Of a DNA stretch of 16,846 nucleotides, positions 6,598-15,589 are shown piece by piece. The DNA is from Rhodoferax sp. Its GTDB lineage: Bacteria; Pseudomonadota; Gammaproteobacteria; Burkholderiales; Burkholderiaceae. The position numbers and the translations under genes are program-made. The first letter of the stretch is position 1. The number at the start of each line of letters is the position of its first letter. The notes beneath the pieces were generated by a model, which ran no database searches, was not told where the DNA came from, and saw nothing but the letters and a program-made list of their open reading frames with translations. The DNA lies in NCBI GenBank assembly GCA_020048295.1, contig JAIFMT010000125.1, forward strand, positions 1 to 16,846. Direction: 5' to 3'.

Positions 6598-9500
6598 TCA
6601 AACCGCCAGATGGCGTAATTCACGCAGTGCCACTGAAATCGGTGCCAGATCGGGCGCCTGGTGGCTGATGGTTTGTTGCAGCTGACACAGGCGGTCGATT
6701 TGCGCCGCATGTTGCGCAACCCAATCGTCCACACCAATATTGCTGGTCAGCACAGTTTTTGCAATCTGGCTGGCAATGGCGTACACGTCGTCGCGCGCGC
6801 TCCCGCGTGCCTGTGTCTGCCACAAGGTATCCGTGGGCAAGCGTGCAATCTGACTGCGCCAGGCCATTAGCCCCAGCCGGTTCTCCACCGCAAAATAGGT
6901 GCGTGCCGCCTCTTCCAGCGTCAGCTTGGCGTGTGCCGCCAGATCCACCAGGTCAAGTGCCGGAAAGATAAAGTCCAATGCCGTCAGGCGTTGCGCCAGA
7001 TCGGCCGCCACACCGGCTTGCACCAGCGTCTGCGTGGCACCATTCCAGTCGGCCACCGAGTGCGCCGGCAGCCAGGTCAGCAGTTGAGCACTGAGTTCGG
7101 CGGCACCCGGCTGGTACCGTGCAATCAGGGTGGGCATGTCGCCGCCTTTGGCGCGCCGGCGCAAGATCCAGCGCGAGGCGCGCCGCGCCATCGCCACCAG
7201 TTGGCCCAGCAATTCAAGTTGCAGACTGCTGGAGACCTTCAGGTCCAGCGCATCAATCTGGTCCCACAGCGGCTCCAACGCAAAAATTTCGCGTGCCAGC
7301 GTGTAGGCGCGCACCACATCGGCTGACGTGGCTGCGGCCTCGGCAGCGAGGAAGTTGATGAAGGTGGCCCCCGCGCGATTGACCACCGTGTTGGCCACAT
7401 AGGTGGCGATGATTTCACGACGCAGCGGGTGGCGTTCAATCACATCGGCAAACCTGGCCGACAGCGCATGCGGAAAATATGATTTGAGGGTGCGGTCGAA
7501 ATACGGGTCATCGGGCAGGTTGCTGGCCACCAGGTCATCGAACACCGACATCTTGGCGTAGGCCAAAATCACCGCGCCCTCGGGGGCTGTCAGACCGGTT
7601 TTGGCGGCGCGCCGGCGGGCGATTTCATCGTCGCTGGGCAAGAACTCGATGGCACGATGTAACCTGCCCGCGCCTTCGAGCCAATGCATCAGGCGCTGTT
7701 GTGCATCGAGCACATACATCGGGCGATGACTGGCCAGATCGAGCGCCTGCGTCTGGTAGTAGTTGTCTGCCAGCACCAGCTGCGCCACTTCGTCGGTCAT
7801 CGAAGCCAGCAGGTCGTTGCGCTGTTTCAAGGTCAGGTCACCGGCTTCGACCACCCGGTCGAGCAGTATCTTGATGTTCACCTCGTGGTCTGAGCAATCC
7901 ACCCCCGCCGAATTGTCGATGGCATCGGTATAGATCAGGCCGCCTGCCTGGGCGTATTCAATGCGGCCGAGCTGGGTACACCCCAGGTTGCCGCCCTCGA
8001 CCAGCACTTTACAGCGTAGCTCTGAGCCGTTGACCCGGTAGGCATCGCCCGCCTTGTCGCCGGCTTGCTGATGGCTTTCTTTGGAAGACTTGACATAGGT
8101 TCCAATGCCACCGTTGTAAATCAGGTCCACCGGTGCCTTGAGCAGGGCATTGAGCAACTCAAACGGCGCCAGTTCGGTCGCTTCAATGCCCATCACCGCG
8201 CGTGCGGCCTCAGACAGTGTGATCGACTTGGCCGCACGGGAATAGACACCACCACCTGGCGAGATCAGGCTTTTGTCGTAGTCGTCCCAGCTAGAGCGCG
8301 GCAACGCAAACAGGCGCTGGCGCTCGGCAAAACTGCGCGCTACATCGGGATGCGGGTCGATAAAGATATGCCGATGGTCAAAGGCCGCGACCAGCTGGAT
8401 TTGCTCTGAGAGCAGCATGCCATTGCCAAAAACATCGCCCGACATGTCGCCAATGCCGACCACGGTGAAGGGTGTGGTCTGGGTGTTGTGCCCTAACGCC
8501 CTGAAATGCCGCTTGGCAGACTCCCAGGCCCCGCGTGCGGTGATGCCCATTTTTTTATGGTCGTAACCCACCGAGCCGCCCGACGCAAAGGCATCGCCGA
8601 GCCAGAAACCGTAGTCTGCCGACACGCTGTTTGCAATGTCGGAGAAGCTGGCCGTACCCTTGTCGGCTGCCACCACCAGATAGGGGTCATCGCCATCGTG
8701 GCGCACCACATCCGGCGGCGGCACCACGGCCGCGTGAACCAGGTTATCGGTCAAATCCAGCAGGCCAGACAAAAACAGGCGGTAACATGAAATGCCTTCA
8801 GCCATGAAGGCTTCTCGGTCGGCACTTGCCGGGGCTTTTTTAAGGACAAAGCCGCCTTTGGAACCAACGGGAACAATGACGGTGTTTTTGACGTGCTGCG
8901 CCTTGACCAGGCCAAGAATTTCGGTGCGGAAATCTTCGCGCCGGTCTGACCAGCGGATGCCACCGCGTGCCACCTTGCCGTTGCGCAGGTGCAAGGCTTC
9001 AAAGCGCGGCGAATACACCCATATCTCGAACATCGGCTTGGGTTCTGGTACCCCGGGGAGTTGATGCGGATCGAACTTGAAACTTAAATACGGTTTATCG
9101 CCATTTTGCGCGGTGCGCTGCCAAGCGTTGGTGCGCAGCGTCGCACGAATCGCGCCATAAAACTGGCGCAGGATGCGGTCTTCGTCCAAACTGGCCACGG
9201 CAGTCAGGTGAGACTCGATCTGTCTGCACAGCGTCTGCTGTGTAGCCTCCCGGTCAGCGCTGGCGGCGGGATGAAAGCGCGCATGGAACAATTCAGTGAG
9301 CAATTGGGCGATAGCCGAATTTTTGAACAACGTGGCTTCGATGTAGGTTTGGCTGAAGGCAAAACCGAGTTGGCGAAAATACCGGGTGTAGGCGCGCAGA
9401 ATGGCAATCTGCCGGGCATCCATCCGGGTGGACAGCACCAGTTGATTGAGGTTGTCACTGTCCACCTCACCGCACCAGACCTGCATGAACAGTGCCTCAA

Positions 9501-11358
9501 AGCGCTCCTTGATGACCGCAATATCGGTGTCGGGTGCGAACTGCAGACCCAGGTCATGTATCCAGAACTCTTGCGACTCGGCATCAAGCAGCTTGTAAGG
9601 ACGCTCATCGAGCACGCGTGCACCCATGCGTTCGAGTAGCGGTAGCGAGTCGGACAGGGCCACTTTGCCGATACGGTAAATTTTGAGGCGCATTTCGCCA
9701 GCGAGTGCATCGAGCGGACGGTAAAGCTTGACCGCCAGATTGCTGTCGCCGGACAGCTGGGCCAGCGTCAGGCTGTCGTCGGCCGCCACGATACCGGAAA
9801 AGTCGTCCCGGTATGCCTGCGAAAAGGCATTGGAAAAACGCTTGGCCAGCAACATGCCTTGGCTCTCACCGTGAATTTGTAGCAACGCAGTCTTGCACTC
9901 ATCCTCCCAACGTTGGGCCAGGCGGGCAATGCGAACTTCCAGCGCTGAAAGGTCGGGGTGAGCCGGTGCCAGCGTACGCGCCCTGACCAGATAGTGAATG
10001 CGGGCCAGCGGGTGGTCGGTGAGCATCGGGGTGAATTCGATCGACTGCCCATCGAGCGTGCGGCTGAGTTCCTGCCCGATGCGGCTGCGCAGTTCGGTGT
10101 TGTAACGGTCACGCGGCACAAACACCAGCACGCTGGTAAAGCGGCCAAACGGATCGCGTCGGGTGAACAGCCGTGTGCGCTGACGCTCCTGCAATCGCAA
10201 GATGCCAAGCGCATGCTCAATCAGCGTATCCGGCTCCACCTGAAACAATTCATCACGCGGGTAGGCATCGAGAATCGCTTGCAAGGATTTGGCTGCGTGG
10301 CTGTCGGGTATCAAGCCAGCTGCGTGCATCACCTGCGCGGTTCGCTGGCGAATTTGCGGGATCTCAGACACTGGTGCAGCATACGCTTTGGAGGTGTAAA
10401 GCCCCAAAAAACGAGATTCGCCCACCACCTTGCCACTTTCGTCACAGCGCTTGACGGCAATGTAATCCAGCCAGGCGGGCCGGTGCACCGTGGCACGGGT
10501 CATGGCCTTGGTGACCATCACCAACTGGTCAGAATGCAGATAAATTTGTGCATCGGTGGGCAAGGGGCAGAGCATCGTGCGCGGCTCCCCACGCAATATG
10601 CCAAGCCCGGATTGCGGCAAAGCCAGCAGACTGATGCTGTCGCCCTGATGCTGCAACGCGTAATCACGTGCACCCAGAAAGGTGAAGTGCTTGTCTTCCA
10701 GCCAACGCAAGAATTCAATGCCTTCTTGTTGCGCCAGTGTCGGCAGATTAGCGCGCGACGAGTCGTCGCACAGACACCGTAGCCGAGCCAGCATGGCGGG
10801 CCAATCGGTCACGGCGGCCTGCACATCGTTCAGTACGCGCACCAGTTCGGTCGCCAACGCATCGCGATCAGACTGACGAACGATGCGATCGCATTCAACA
10901 AAAATCAGCGACTTGACCTGCACCGGGGCCGGGCCGTCGGCCGTGGCAAGCCGTGTTTTAACCAGGTGACCCTGCGCATTTCGCTCGACCATCAGCAGCG
11001 GGTGCACGATCCAGTGCGCAATGCGGCCCGAGCGGTTCACAGCCATAGTGACCGAATCCACCAAAAATGACATATCGTCGTGAACGATCTGAATCACCGT
11101 GTGCTCGCTGATAAAGCCGTCTTCAGCCAGACTCGGGTTATAAACCCGCACACGGGACCCACTGGCGTTGGCCGGTTGATCAAGCAGGCGAAAATGGGCG
11201 CGGGCAATGGCCAGCAGATGCTCCGGATCGCGCACTTGCAGGACATCGGGGTCGGCGCTTTCGTAGTAGGCCGTGACAAATTCAGTCAGTTCGGCGGCAG
11301 ACGAGCCAGCGTTTTCGAGCGTGTAAGCACGCAGATTGATGAGAGAGGCGTGTGTCAT
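6598..11358 (-). CDS. NAD-dependent glutamate dehydrogenase, large (about 180 kDa) bacterial type
   Basis: This 1586-residue enzyme oxidises glutamate to 2-oxoglutarate and ammonium with NAD, a catabolic route that yields NADH in the cytoplasm. It belongs to the large bacterial GDH family (Bac_GDH, PF05088), whose members are about 1500-1650 residues, so it is full length. The N-terminal half holds the regulatory regions of the family. The catalytic core carries GGIRWSDR (799-806) and the lysine-rich block GLVKAQHVKNT with VPVGSKGGF (K819, K824, K834), where the substrate-binding and catalytic lysines are expected. The nucleotide-binding fold shows GIGDMSGDVFGNG (968-980). The C-terminal part is helical. 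GGAG lies just before the ATG at 11358. It begins 63 bases after the DUF1178 gene on the same strand, so it may be read as the last gene of the nuo-linked run. Relatives are allosterically regulated; that cannot be read here. Confidence 0.96.
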   Translation of the reverse strand: MTHASLINLRAYTLENAGSSAAELTEFVTAYYESADPDVLQVRDPEHLLAIARAHFRLLDQPANASGSRVRVYNPSLAEDGFISEHTVIQIVHDDMSFLVDSVTMAVNRSGRIAHWIVHPLLMVERNAQGHLVKTRLATADGPAPVQVKSLIFVECDRIVRQSDRDALATELVRVLNDVQAAVTDWPAMLARLRCLCDDSSRANLPTLAQQEGIEFLRWLEDKHFTFLGARDYALQHQGDSISLLALPQSGLGILRGEPRTMLCPLPTDAQIYLHSDQLVMVTKAMTRATVHRPAWLDYIAVKRCDESGKVVGESRFLGLYTSKAYAAPVSEIPQIRQRTAQVMHAAGLIPDSHAAKSLQAILDAYPRDELFQVEPDTLIEHALGILRLQERQRTRLFTRRDPFGRFTSVLVFVPRDRYNTELRSRIGQELSRTLDGQSIEFTPMLTDHPLARIHYLVRARTLAPAHPDLSALEVRIARLAQRWEDECKTALLQIHGESQGMLLAKRFSNAFSQAYRDDFSGIVAADDSLTLAQLSGDSNLAVKLYRPLDALAGEMRLKIYRIGKVALSDSLPLLERMGARVLDERPYKLLDAESQEFWIHDLGLQFAPDTDIAVIKERFEALFMQVWCGEVDSDNLNQLVLSTRMDARQIAILRAYTRYFRQLGFAFSQTYIEATLFKNSAIAQLLTELFHARFHPAASADREATQQTLCRQIESHLTAVASLDEDRILRQFYGAIRATLRTNAWQRTAQNGDKPYLSFKFDPHQLPGVPEPKPMFEIWVYSPRFEALHLRNGKVARGGIRWSDRREDFRTEILGLVKAQHVKNTVIVPVGSKGGFVLKKAPASADREAFMAEGISCYRLFLSGLLDLTDNLVHAAVVPPPDVVRHDGDDPYLVVAADKGTASFSDIANSVSADYGFWLGDAFASGGSVGYDHKKMGITARGAWESAKRHFRALGHNTQTTPFTVVGIGDMSGDVFGNGMLLSEQIQLVAAFDHRHIFIDPHPDVARSFAERQRLFALPRSSWDDYDKSLISPGGGVYSRAAKSITLSEAARAVMGIEATELAPFELLNALLKAPVDLIYNGGIGTYVKSSKESHQQAGDKAGDAYRVNGSELRCKVLVEGGNLGCTQLGRIEYAQAGGLIYTDAIDNSAGVDCSDHEVNIKILLDRVVEAGDLTLKQRNDLLASMTDEVAQLVLADNYYQTQALDLASHRPMYVLDAQQRLMHWLEGAGRLHRAIEFLPSDDEIARRRAAKTGLTAPEGAVILAYAKMSVFDDLVASNLPDDPYFDRTLKSYFPHALSARFADVIERHPLRREIIATYVANTVVNRAGATFINFLAAEAAATSADVVRAYTLAREIFALEPLWDQIDALDLKVSSSLQLELLGQLVAMARRASRWILRRRAKGGDMPTLIARYQPGAAELSAQLLTWLPAHSVADWNGATQTLVQAGVAADLAQRLTALDFIFPALDLVDLAAHAKLTLEEAARTYFAVENRLGLMAWRSQIARLPTDTLWQTQARGSARDDVYAIASQIAKTVLTSNIGVDDWVAQHAAQIDRLCQLQQTISHQAPDLAPISVALRELRHLAV

Positions 11359-11421
11359 TTTTTTGTCTCCGGAGATGGTTTGCTTGCCAGTCCTTGACTT
11401 CGCACAGAGGCGAGGTGCTGG

Positions 11422-11907
11422 CTACTGTAAGGTCTTCTTGAAAGCTTCTGGCAACACCAGTGGCATGACAGCGATGCCCTCGTCGAGCAACGCGAGGGTT
11501 TCAGCCAGCGTTGCGTAGCCACGGATGCCACGTTCAACCACTTCGCCGTAATGGATGCGACGCGCCTCCAGGCTGAAATTGTTACCCATATCTTCAGTGC
11601 TGGCCACGATATGCCGCGCGGCCTCCACCCAAGCTCGCTGGAGGGCGTTTTCCGGAGCATCCACGACACTGGCAGATGGCGTCCCAGCCTCAGCAGCCTC
11701 GTCGGATGAACGTAGCTCCCTATCAGGTGGTTCAAGTCGTGTGCCAAGGTTGAGGCGAGGCGCACTCAAGCGCCTACTCACCGCTGAATCTCCACACAAA
11801 GGGCAAAGCAGCAAGCCACGCTGGCATTGTTGTTGAAAGTCATCCACACCGGCAAACCAGCCTTCAAACACGTGCTGTGCGGAACATTGCAGGTCAAAGA
11901 CAATCAT
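11422..11907 (-). CDS. DUF1178 family protein, putative zinc-ribbon protein
   Basis: This 161-residue protein of the DUF1178 family is recognised from its start MIVFDLQC, which is followed by H12 and FEGWF, then a CPLCG pair (C35, C38). With C8 this makes a plausible zinc-binding knuckle; C28 is a further candidate. A variable, charged middle (about 50-90) leads to a helical second half with the conserved-looking AARHIVASTEDMGNNF and ARRIHYGE, and the tail LPEAFKKTLQ. The family is widespread in proteobacteria and its function is unknown. The start lies 12 bases after the stop of the NUDIX gene. No Shine-Dalgarno sequence precedes the ATG, so translation may depend on ribosomes finishing the NUDIX gene. 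This pairing with a NUDIX gene behind nuoN is an arrangement I recall from other Burkholderiales. Confidence 0.9.
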   Translation of the reverse strand: MIVFDLQCSAQHVFEGWFAGVDDFQQQCQRGLLLCPLCGDSAVSRRLSAPRLNLGTRLEPPDRELRSSDEAAEAGTPSASVVDAPENALQRAWVEAARHIVASTEDMGNNFSLEARRIHYGEVVERGIRGYATLAETLALLDEGIAVMPLVLPEAFKKTLQ

Positions 11908-11919
11908 GATGCGGGGGTT

Positions 11920-12516
11920 TCAATCGCCGCTGTTTTCCGACCAATCCAGCGTCCAGGCGTTGGACAACATATTCTGCAACCAGAGCGCGGCGACCAGTGT
12001 CTTGGCATCGGTGACCGTGCCATCCCGACACCACCCCAGCAATTGCAAAGGTGTCGCGGTAAACACTTCGAGCAGTTCGCCCTCGTCGAGGCTACGCTCA
12101 CCCAGGGATAGCCCGCGGGCAAACCAGATATCAATGTGTTCTGTCGAATAGGCGATAACCGGATGCAGGCAACCCGCAAAAGCCCACGATGAGGCGCTGT
12201 AGCCAGTTTCTTCACGCAACTCACGTTGTGCGCACAGCAATGAATCCTCGCCAGGATCAATTTTCCCTGCAGGAAACTCAATCATGACCCGCCCCACCGG
12301 GTATCTGAATTGACGCTCCAGCACCAAACGCAAATCACCCTGCGCGTCCTGCAACATCGGAATGACCATCACAGCGCCGGGATGAACGACATACTCGCGG
12401 GTAGCGCAAACTCCATTGGGCAGTTCGACCGTATCGAGAAAGGCATGCAAAAACTTGCCCTTGAACAGCGCCTGACTGGCCAGCGTCTTTTCAGAAAGAT
12501 GTGCCATGACCATCAA
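11920..12516 (-). CDS. NUDIX hydrolase, ADP-ribose pyrophosphatase-like
   Basis: This protein has a complete Nudix box: G84-x5-E90-x7-R98-E99-L-x-E102-E103-x-G105-Y106, numbering from the TTG at 12516. It is preceded by EFPAGK, which is typical of ADP-sugar hydrolases. A proline 14 residues after G105 (HPVIAYSTE, P119) is the mark that distinguishes ADP-ribose pyrophosphatases within the superfamily, so it probably splits ADP-ribose into AMP and ribose 5-phosphate with Mg2+. ADP-ribose arises from NAD breakdown and is reactive. Possible starts are TTG 12516, ATG 12513 and ATG 12507; the last gives MAHLSEK and is equally reasonable, since none has a strong ribosome site. It lies 57 bases after nuoN and 12 before DUF1178, on the same strand, so co-transcription with nuo is likely. 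Confidence 0.92.
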   Translation of the reverse strand: MMVMAHLSEKTLASQALFKGKFLHAFLDTVELPNGVCATREYVVHPGAVMVIPMLQDAQGDLRLVLERQFRYPVGRVMIEFPAGKIDPGEDSLLCAQRELREETGYSASSWAFAGCLHPVIAYSTEHIDIWFARGLSLGERSLDEGELLEVFTATPLQLLGWCRDGTVTDAKTLVAALWLQNMLSNAWTLDWSENSGD

Positions 12517-12573
12517 CAGTTTTCAAAATAACCGACCTGATCATGGGAAGCAATAGATGAGTTTTCAGGACCC

Positions 12574-14061
12574 TCAACTGGTCAACATCTTGGCAACCGC
12601 ACTGGCACACAGGGTCATCAAACCGCCAGGCACAATCCCAAGAACCAGCAATAAACCCGCGTTAAGCGTCAAGGTGGCACGAACGTCCATCGGCGCACTC
12701 ACCTCAGATGCGGTCATCGGCGCATCAAAATACATCAGCTTGATGACACGCAAATAGTAAAACGCGCCCACCAGTGACATCATCACGGCAAACACCGCCA
12801 GTGCCACATAAGCACCACCACCTGATGCCAGCAATGCCTGCAACACGGCGAGCTTGGCGTAGAACCCGACCATCGGTGGAATGCCCGCCAGTGAAAACAG
12901 GCACATAGCCATAATGCCCGCGTAATACGGGCTGCGTTGATTGAGGCCGGCAAAGTCAGCAATCTCTTCGCTCTCAAACCCCTGACGAGACAACAGCAAA
13001 ATGATGCCAAAACTGGCCAATGTGGTCAACACATACGAGACCACATAAAACATGGCAGAGCCATAAGCACTGCCAGCGGCCTGGGTATGCCCATTCAGTA
13101 CACCCGACATCAAACCGATCAGCACAAAGCCCATATGGGAAATGGTGGAAAACGCCAGCATGCGCTTGATATTGGTCTGCGCAATAGCGGCGAAATTGCC
13201 GATCAACAGCGACGCTATGGCCATGAACATCAGCATCTGCTGCCAATCAATCGCCAGTGGCAACAAGCCCTCTACCAGGATACGGATAAAAACAGCAAAA
13301 GCAGCCAGCTTGGGTGCGCCACCGATCAACAGGGTAATCACCGTTGGCGCCCCCTGATAAACATCGGGAATCCACATGTGAAATGGCACCACACCAAGCT
13401 TGAAAGCCAGACCGGCGACCATGAACACCAGTCCGAAAATCAACACCTGATGTTTGATCTGCCCCGAGTTGATGGCTTTGAAGACCTCATGCAGGTCGAG
13501 CGAACCGGTCGCACCATACAACATCGACATGCCGTAGAGCAAAAAGCCAGAGGCCAGTGCACCCAACACAAAATACTTCATGGCCGCTTCAATCGCGACC
13601 GCGTTGTCGCGCCGCAACGCCACCAAGGCGTAGCTGGACAAGGTCAGCAACTCGATGCCCATGTAAATGACCAAAAAGTTGTTGCCCGAGATCATGACGA
13701 ACATGCCCAACAGCGAAAACAGGCTCAAGGTAAACAACTCGCCACCGCGCAACATGTCACGCCCGACCGCATAGCCACGACCATAAATCAGCGTCACCAT
13801 GACAGCCAAAGCGGCAAAACACTTCAGCCAATTCCCCATTGCATCGCTGACCACCATGTTGCCAAAGCCATAAATCGTTTCCCCTGTCACCGCGTAACTG
13901 GCCTGCAGACCCGCCACCGCTGCCAAGGTAAACAGCGTCAACACATAAGTTGCCGTGCGACCGACACCCTTGACACCCAAGTCAAACATGGCAACCACGC
14001 AAGCCATGATCATGAGGAGCAGTTCGGGATAGACCGCGATCAAACTAAGTTTGTCAATCAT
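12574..14061 (-). CDS. nuoN: NADH-quinone oxidoreductase subunit N
   Basis: This 495-residue antiporter-like membrane subunit of respiratory complex I (NDH-1) is thought to carry one of the proton channels driven by NADH oxidation and quinone reduction in the inner membrane. It is about 14 transmembrane helices long. The residues of the proton path are in place: E137 ([12 protein letters not shown]), K162 (MKYFVLGA), K221 ([13 protein letters not shown]) and K251 (GAPKLAAF), which by family alignment correspond to E. coli E133, K158, K217 and K247. K403 (FYAKLAVL) is the likely counterpart of K395. The start at ATG 14061 has AAGAG a few bases upstream. It follows nuoM by 36 bases and is the last complex I gene, as usual. 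Confidence 0.97.
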   Translation of the reverse strand: MIDKLSLIAVYPELLLMIMACVVAMFDLGVKGVGRTATYVLTLFTLAAVAGLQASYAVTGETIYGFGNMVVSDAMGNWLKCFAALAVMVTLIYGRGYAVGRDMLRGGELFTLSLFSLLGMFVMISGNNFLVIYMGIELLTLSSYALVALRRDNAVAIEAAMKYFVLGALASGFLLYGMSMLYGATGSLDLHEVFKAINSGQIKHQVLIFGLVFMVAGLAFKLGVVPFHMWIPDVYQGAPTVITLLIGGAPKLAAFAVFIRILVEGLLPLAIDWQQMLMFMAIASLLIGNFAAIAQTNIKRMLAFSTISHMGFVLIGLMSGVLNGHTQAAGSAYGSAMFYVVSYVLTTLASFGIILLLSRQGFESEEIADFAGLNQRSPYYAGIMAMCLFSLAGIPPMVGFYAKLAVLQALLASGGGAYVALAVFAVMMSLVGAFYYLRVIKLMYFDAPMTASEVSAPMDVRATLTLNAGLLLVLGIVPGGLMTLCASAVAKMLTS

Positions 14062-14097
14062 TTAATTCTCTTATTTCCAGGGGTCTGCACAGAACGG

Positions 14098-15573
14098 TCA
14101 AGGCAATTTTGACTGCGCGACGTGTTTGAGCAATTCAGCCACCGACACATCCATCACATCAGTGAACGGCTTGGGATAGATACCCATGTACAGCACAGCA
14201 ATGGCCAGCAAGCTCAAGAACAAAAACTCGCGCGCGTTGATGTCCTTCAGTTCTTTGACGTGGTCATTGGCCACTGCACCAAAATAGACGCGCTTGAACA
14301 TCCACAATGAGTAAGCCGCGCCAAAGATCAACGCACTGGCTGCCGCCATACCCACCCAGAAGTTGAACTTGACGGCACCCAGAATCACCATCCATTCACC
14401 AACAAAACCTGCGGTACCGGGCAAACCACAATTAGCCATAAAAAACAACAAGGCGAAAGCGGTGAACTTAGGCATGGTGTTCACCACTCCACCGTAGCTG
14501 GCAATCTCACGCGAATGCATACGGTCGTAGAGCACACCAATCGACAGGAACATGGCCGCCGATACGAAGCCGTGCGAAATCATCTGGATGATGCCACCAG
14601 CAACGCCAAGGTCGCTGAATATGAAAAAGCCAAGCGTGACAAAACCCATGTGAGCAATGGACGAATACGCCACCAGCTTTTTCATGTCCTTCTGCACCAT
14701 GGTGACCAACCCGACATACAGCACTGCAGCCAGCGACAAACCAATCATCAAGCCAGCCCACTCATGCGATGCATCCGGCGTTATGGGCAGGGAAAAGCGC
14801 AAAAAACCGTAGGCACCCAACTTGAGCATGATGGCCGCCAGCACCGCCGAACCGCCAGTCGGTGCCTCAACGTGGACATCAGGCAACCAAGTATGAACCG
14901 GCCACATAGGCACTTTGACCGCAAACGCTGCAAGAAATGCAAAGAACAACAATGTTTGCTCTGTCTGGCCCAGCTTGAGTTTGTACCAGACGGTCAAGTC
15001 AAAACTGCCAGCAGAGGCGTTGTACAGGTAAATCAACGCGATCAGCATCAACAGAGAACCCAGCAAGGTGTACAAAAAGAACTTGAATGCAGCGTAGATT
15101 TTGTTTGGCCCACCCCAAACACCGATGATCAGGTACATCGGGATCAGGGTCGCTTCAAAAAACACAAAGAACAGCAGTCCATCGAGTGCACAAAACACGC
15201 CAATCATCAATCCACTCAGGATCAAAAAAGCGCCCATGTATTGGTTGACACGGCTGGTAATGACTTCCCAACCCGCAATCACGACGATCAGGTTGATAAA
15301 AGCAGTCAACAACACAAACCAAATCGAGATGCCATCAATTCCCAAGTGGTAGTTGATGTTGAAGCGCCCAATCCAGGGCGCCATTTCGCCAAACTGCATG
15401 GCCGCAGTTGATGCATCAAACTGAAGGTACAGTGGGAACGTCACCAGCAAACTGACCAACGCCCCAATCAATGCAATCCATCTCACCGCCTGCGCTTGGT
15501 CGTCTCGACCAAGGGCTAGCAGCACGACACCGAATACAACCGGTGTCCAAATAGCCAGGCTCAACAAACCCAT
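14098..15573 (-). CDS. nuoM: NADH-quinone oxidoreductase subunit M
   Basis: This 491-residue antiporter-like proton-pumping subunit of complex I lies in the middle of the membrane arm between the L and N subunits. Key residues are visible: E140 (FFEATLIPMY), K220 (AFAVKVPMWPVHTWLPD) and K251 (IMLKLGAYGFLRF), equivalent to E. coli E144, K234 and K265. The block HVEAPTGGSAVLA between them is a family signature. Length and residues are normal. The AGGAG ribosome site lies on the stop codon of nuoL, so translation of the two is probably coupled. It is followed by nuoN after 36 bases. Confidence 0.97.
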   Translation of the reverse strand: MGLLSLAIWTPVVFGVVLLALGRDDQAQAVRWIALIGALVSLLVTFPLYLQFDASTAAMQFGEMAPWIGRFNINYHLGIDGISIWFVLLTAFINLIVVIAGWEVITSRVNQYMGAFLILSGLMIGVFCALDGLLFFVFFEATLIPMYLIIGVWGGPNKIYAAFKFFLYTLLGSLLMLIALIYLYNASAGSFDLTVWYKLKLGQTEQTLLFFAFLAAFAVKVPMWPVHTWLPDVHVEAPTGGSAVLAAIMLKLGAYGFLRFSLPITPDASHEWAGLMIGLSLAAVLYVGLVTMVQKDMKKLVAYSSIAHMGFVTLGFFIFSDLGVAGGIIQMISHGFVSAAMFLSIGVLYDRMHSREIASYGGVVNTMPKFTAFALLFFMANCGLPGTAGFVGEWMVILGAVKFNFWVGMAAASALIFGAAYSLWMFKRVYFGAVANDHVKELKDINAREFLFLSLLAIAVLYMGIYPKPFTDVMDVSVAELLKHVAQSKLP

Positions 15574-15582
15574 TTTCAGTTT

Positions 15583-15589
15583 TCTCCTA
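15583..15589 (-). promoter_or_regulatory. nuoM ribosome binding site overlapping the nuoL stop
   Basis: On the - strand the sequence TAGGAGA combines the nuoL stop codon TAG (15587-15589) with the AGGAG ribosome site of nuoM, 10 bases before its ATG. Ribosomes ending nuoL are thus placed at the nuoM site, which favours balanced output of the two subunits. Confidence 0.8.

Noticed and set aside
12937..14112. 391-codon open frame opposite nuoN
   Set aside because: The product is rich in His, Gln and Arg with no domain logic. It mirrors the hydrophobic codons of nuoN, whose conserved residues are all intact.
14515..15411. 298-codon open frame opposite nuoM
   Set aside because: Same pattern: a Gln/His/Arg-rich antisense reading of a well-conserved complex I gene.
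15510..15535. GGGCTAGCAGC, resembling the core of the dispersed repeat
   Set aside because: Only about 10 bases match, there is no second arm, and it encodes the conserved start of NuoM (LALGRDD).
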